Source: Lyngbya sp. HA4199-MV5 (lineage in GTDB: Bacteria; Cyanobacteriota; Cyanobacteriia; Leptolyngbyales; Leptolyngbyaceae). From it: a stretch of DNA of 42,611 nt. Positions within the stretch are counted from its first letter, which is position 1. Each line of letters begins with the position of its first letter. A program made the position numbers and the translations under genes. A model generated the notes under the pieces. It worked only from the letters and a program-made list of their open reading frames with translations. It searched no databases and was not told where the DNA came from. The stretch covers positions 1-42,611 of the forward strand of contig JAHHHL010000054.1 of NCBI GenBank assembly GCA_019359375.1, written 5' to 3'. Shown here piece by piece: positions 40,942 to 42,611 of the stretch.

Positions 40942-41874
40942 GTGAGAATCTGCATCAAACAGCGGGATGTTAGCTTTGAGAATTTGCAGCATAAACTGGT
41001 CGTCTAAGCCTGCTCGATAGCGTTTCATCGCCAAACTGCCCTTCGAGGGCTCCTGCCGTAGGAAGTTGAGTGCCAAGCGGCGCAGCAAGCTCATGTTGCG
41101 GGGAGCATGGTCAGTGCGAATCCGAGAAGTATCTTCGTTGAAGACGACATCAAGACACCAATGCAGTTGATTTTCAATGCCCCAATGAGCGCGAATATAG
41201 CGAGCAAAGCTTGGGGCATCGACTGAGAGTGAACTGAGGAAATAGCGGGTCTCTAAGGAGTCCTTGTTCCACAAGCGGCGATGAGACTGTACCACGACCA
41301 CACTGAGCAAGCCTGCCCACGGCTGCAACGGCACATCGGGAAACTCCACGCGCAGTCGCTTGAGGACATCAATCGTGTGGAACTGGTCGGCTTTGTCATA
41401 AGCAAAGACACGCACCTGAGCGAGATTGTAGAGATAGACCCCGTAAAAGGAAACTTTCGCACGTCCTGGTGAACTGGAACTGACCCAGAAGCGCTCACCC
41501 CGAATGGCCCAACCATAGCCCGCGTCAGTGTCCAAATGGATATGGGCTTCATCAATGTAAACCAGCAGGCAGCGTTGGTGGAGCGCCTCATCGAGCATGA
41601 CCTGTAGGCGTTCCAGAAAGGCAGCACGCTGGGCCGGCTGCCCTTTATTCAGTAATTTGTGCGCTTTCTTCCAGGAAAACCCCAAGCGCTTGAGCACCTT
41701 ACGCAAGGTATCGCGGCAGCAGTCGATGTCAAAGTGTGCCTTGACCCAAGCAACCAACCGCTTGAGAGTCCATCGGGGTTGCGTCGGCGCTGTCCGCTGT
41801 TGGGGTGGGGTTGCCGCCAGGTCTAAAGCCTCACGGAGCACCGCCGCTACCCCTTGCTCGACGACAGCAGGCAA
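40930..41874 (-). pseudogene. chimeric transposase ORF: IS630 DDE part fused to ISAs1 C-terminus
   Basis: 314 codons from TTG 41874. Residues 1-184 are an IS630-type transposase: a winged-helix region (RWTLKRLVAWVKAHFDID), then the first DDE strand with Asp108 (LVYIDEAHIHLD) and GYGWAIRGERFW. The following strand-Asp and Glu of IS630 never appear. From about residue 185 the sequence is ISAs1-like: WAGLLSVVVVQSHRR, ETRYFLSSLSVDAPSFA, IRAHWGIENQLHWCLDVVF, then EDTSRIR and NMSLLRRLALNFLRQE. It keeps only the last catalytic Glu (HWGIEN). So the ORF is long and uninterrupted but cannot encode a working enzyme of either family. The fusion point is near 41322. Confidence 0.8.
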
Positions 41875-42125
41875 AGGGGGGGATGTCCGCCTGTGCGTTG
41901 ATACACCAGTGACTCGAAGCCTGCTTCATTGTACCGATGCACCCACTCCATGATGGTTTGCGGATTGCGTCCACTCTGCCGTCCTACCGCTGTCGCACTT
42001 TTGCCCTGGCAGATCTCGTACAGAGCGAGCAGGCGTTCACGGGTGCGCGCATGGGTGGCTTGGAGCGCTTGCACTCTCAAACCTTCGGGGCTTTGCTGCC
42101 AGCGTGACGTATCAACCTTTAACAT
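41847..42125 (-). CDS. IS630-family transposase, upstream ORF (helix-turn-helix part)
   Basis: 92 residues (MLKVDTSRW to SSSKG) with the helix-turn-helix of IS630 transposases: LLALYEICQGKSATAVGRQS and NPQTIMEWVHRYNEAG, then YQRTGGHPP. It overlaps the longer chimeric ORF by 28 bases in the -1 frame. At the overlap is a run of seven C on the minus strand (41876-41882) followed by TTTG. IS630 members often make one transposase by programmed frameshifting at such a site. Because the downstream ORF is now chimeric, any frameshift product would be inactive. Confidence 0.75.
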   Translation of the reverse strand: MLKVDTSRWQQSPEGLRVQALQATHARTRERLLALYEICQGKSATAVGRQSGRNPQTIMEWVHRYNEAGFESLVYQRTGGHPPLCLLSSSKG

Positions 42126-42212
42126 GGCTCGTTCATTGACTCTTTCGCATCGCTGCTTTCAGCTTAGCTAACTCGCCTCAAAAACTCCAGTTCTCAAGAT
42201 GGACGAGGTTTA

Positions 42213-42503
42213 AGGCATTTTGAGGCTCAGGTAAAATCTGCATTGTCTAACGTAACTGGTGTTGAGGTTTCATCTGGTAATTTGGCAGTAACGGTTACTT
42301 ACCCAGACGGAACTCAGTTACAACTGCTACCTACTTTAAGAACAGCTTCAGGGTTTCGGATTGCGAGTTCCAAAAATCCTGAACAGTGGAGCAACGTTGT
42401 TCGCCCAGCTTCTTTTGCCCGCAAGTTGACTGAAGTAAATCAAGCTAACTCTGGGAAATTAGTTCCTATTATCAAGTTGTTTAAGAGGCTGATTGAAAAG
42501 GGG
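42213..42503 (+). pseudogene. internal fragment of a CD-NTase-like (CBASS cyclase) gene
   Basis: About 95 codons without a native start or end, read as HFEAQVKSALSNVTGVEV, then SSGNLAVTVTYPDG, LQLLPTLRTASGFRIA, QWSNVVRPASFARKLTEVNQ and GKLVPIIKLFKRL. The order is that of the second half of a CD-NTase catalytic domain: the strand-turn-strand ending in a LLP motif, the polar loop with Trp and RP, and the helix KLVPIIKLFK. The upstream part with the GS motif and first two carboxylates is missing, replaced by the IS scar; the downstream part is cut by an IS5-type element from about 42500. In full proteins (about 300 residues) this enzyme makes cyclic oligonucleotides after phage infection. No effector gene is seen in the window. 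Confidence 0.55.
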
Positions 42504-42518
42504 GAGCGGTGTGACAAA

Positions 42519-42611
42519 TTACGCCAAGCGCCTGACCATGAGCCGAATCATGGCGAGATAAATCATCGTTTCAGCGGTTTCTGGTAAGGCTTCATAGTCG
42601 CAATTGAGGCG
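42519..42611 (-). CDS. C-terminal end of an IS5-type transposase, continuing past the window
   Basis: On the minus strand the last 92 bases read RLNCDYEALPETAETMIY, then LAMIRLMVRRLA and stop. This is the typical C-terminus of IS5/IS4-type DDE transposases of cyanobacteria, in which YExLPETxExxIYLAMIRLMxRRLA is strongly conserved. Only 30 residues are in view. The element end probably lies near 42500, where the CD-NTase-like frame loses its similarity; GGGGAGCGGTGTGACAAATT there could be its terminal inverted repeat. Confidence 0.8.
   Translation of the reverse strand, partial: RLNCDYEALPETAETMIYLAMIRLMVRRLA

Larger units (their letters stand above)
40930..42212 (-). mobile_element. fused remnant of an IS630-family and an ISAs1-family element
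   Basis: The left part (about 40930-41322) encodes the C-terminal end of an ISAs1-family transposase and the right part (about 41323-42125) the N-terminal half of an IS630-family transposase, joined in frame. Neither element is complete: the IS630 part lacks its right portion and the ISAs1 part its left. The exact outer edges are uncertain; 42126-42212 should contain the untranslated IS630 end. Confidence 0.65.

Noticed and set aside
42504-42587. Downstream end of the CD-NTase-like open frame
   Set aside because: The plus-strand residues after about 42503 are the reverse of the IS5-type transposase end, so this part is not native cyclase sequence.
1-42611. Frequent GCGATCGC palindromes as regulatory sites
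   Set aside because: This is the HIP1 repeat typical of cyanobacterial genomes and is spread over genes and gaps alike.
1-42611. tRNA, rRNA or riboswitch genes
   Set aside because: I saw no cloverleaf with a TTCGA-type loop or other known RNA signature; a covariance-model search could still find small RNAs.

Overview
The window comes from a cyanobacterium, most likely a filamentous one. The palindrome GCGATCGC (HIP1) recurs throughout. The gene set is typical of the group: large haemagglutinin-like two-partner-secretion exoproteins, a CHAT/TPR protein, DUF928, a CHASE2 sensor kinase and Uma2 nucleases. I do not assign a genus.

Layout. (1) 1-2022: a Tn3-family transposase whose N-terminal third is missing. 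(2) 2612-32671: a two-partner secretion (TPS) locus on the minus strand, with one outer-membrane TpsB transporter (2612-4366) and five TpsA exoproteins (5269-9630, 11283-14972, 16820-21124, 25058-28465, 29609-32671). Interleaved, mostly on the plus strand, are small exported proteins, an amber-interrupted small exported gene, a Deg-like serine protease carrying PPC domains, a PPC/CARDB vanadium-haloperoxidase-like protein, a PrcB-domain protein with a decayed relative beside it, and a Uma2 nuclease. (3) 32832-40261: an exported TPR-CHAT protein, then on the minus strand DUF928, a CHASE2 histidine kinase, a NarL-type response regulator, a membrane pseudo-histidine-kinase and perhaps a small leading ORF. 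(4) 40324-42611: a graveyard of truncated genes and insertion sequences. It holds a Uma2 tail, the start of a QueC-like gene, a fused IS630/ISAs1 remnant, the middle of a CD-NTase-like cyclase gene and the tail of an IS5-type transposase.

How it may work together. TpsB would export the five beta-helical TpsA proteins. All five end in the same module, with one cysteine in an NSCI[VI]R motif and a second in the terminal SREC motif. Mature cysteines are otherwise nearly absent, which suggests a disulphide-closed anchor or processing signal. The CHAT protease, Deg-like protease, PrcB-domain protein and DUF928 are plausible partners for maturation, and the CHASE2 two-component genes could regulate them. 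tpsA1 and tpsA2 share a promoter-like block about 55-60 bp before their starts. These links are inferred from context.

The most unexpected item is in region 4. The QueC-like and CD-NTase-like fragments lie on the same strand on either side of the IS scar. They look like what remains of a type IV CBASS anti-phage operon destroyed by insertion sequences.
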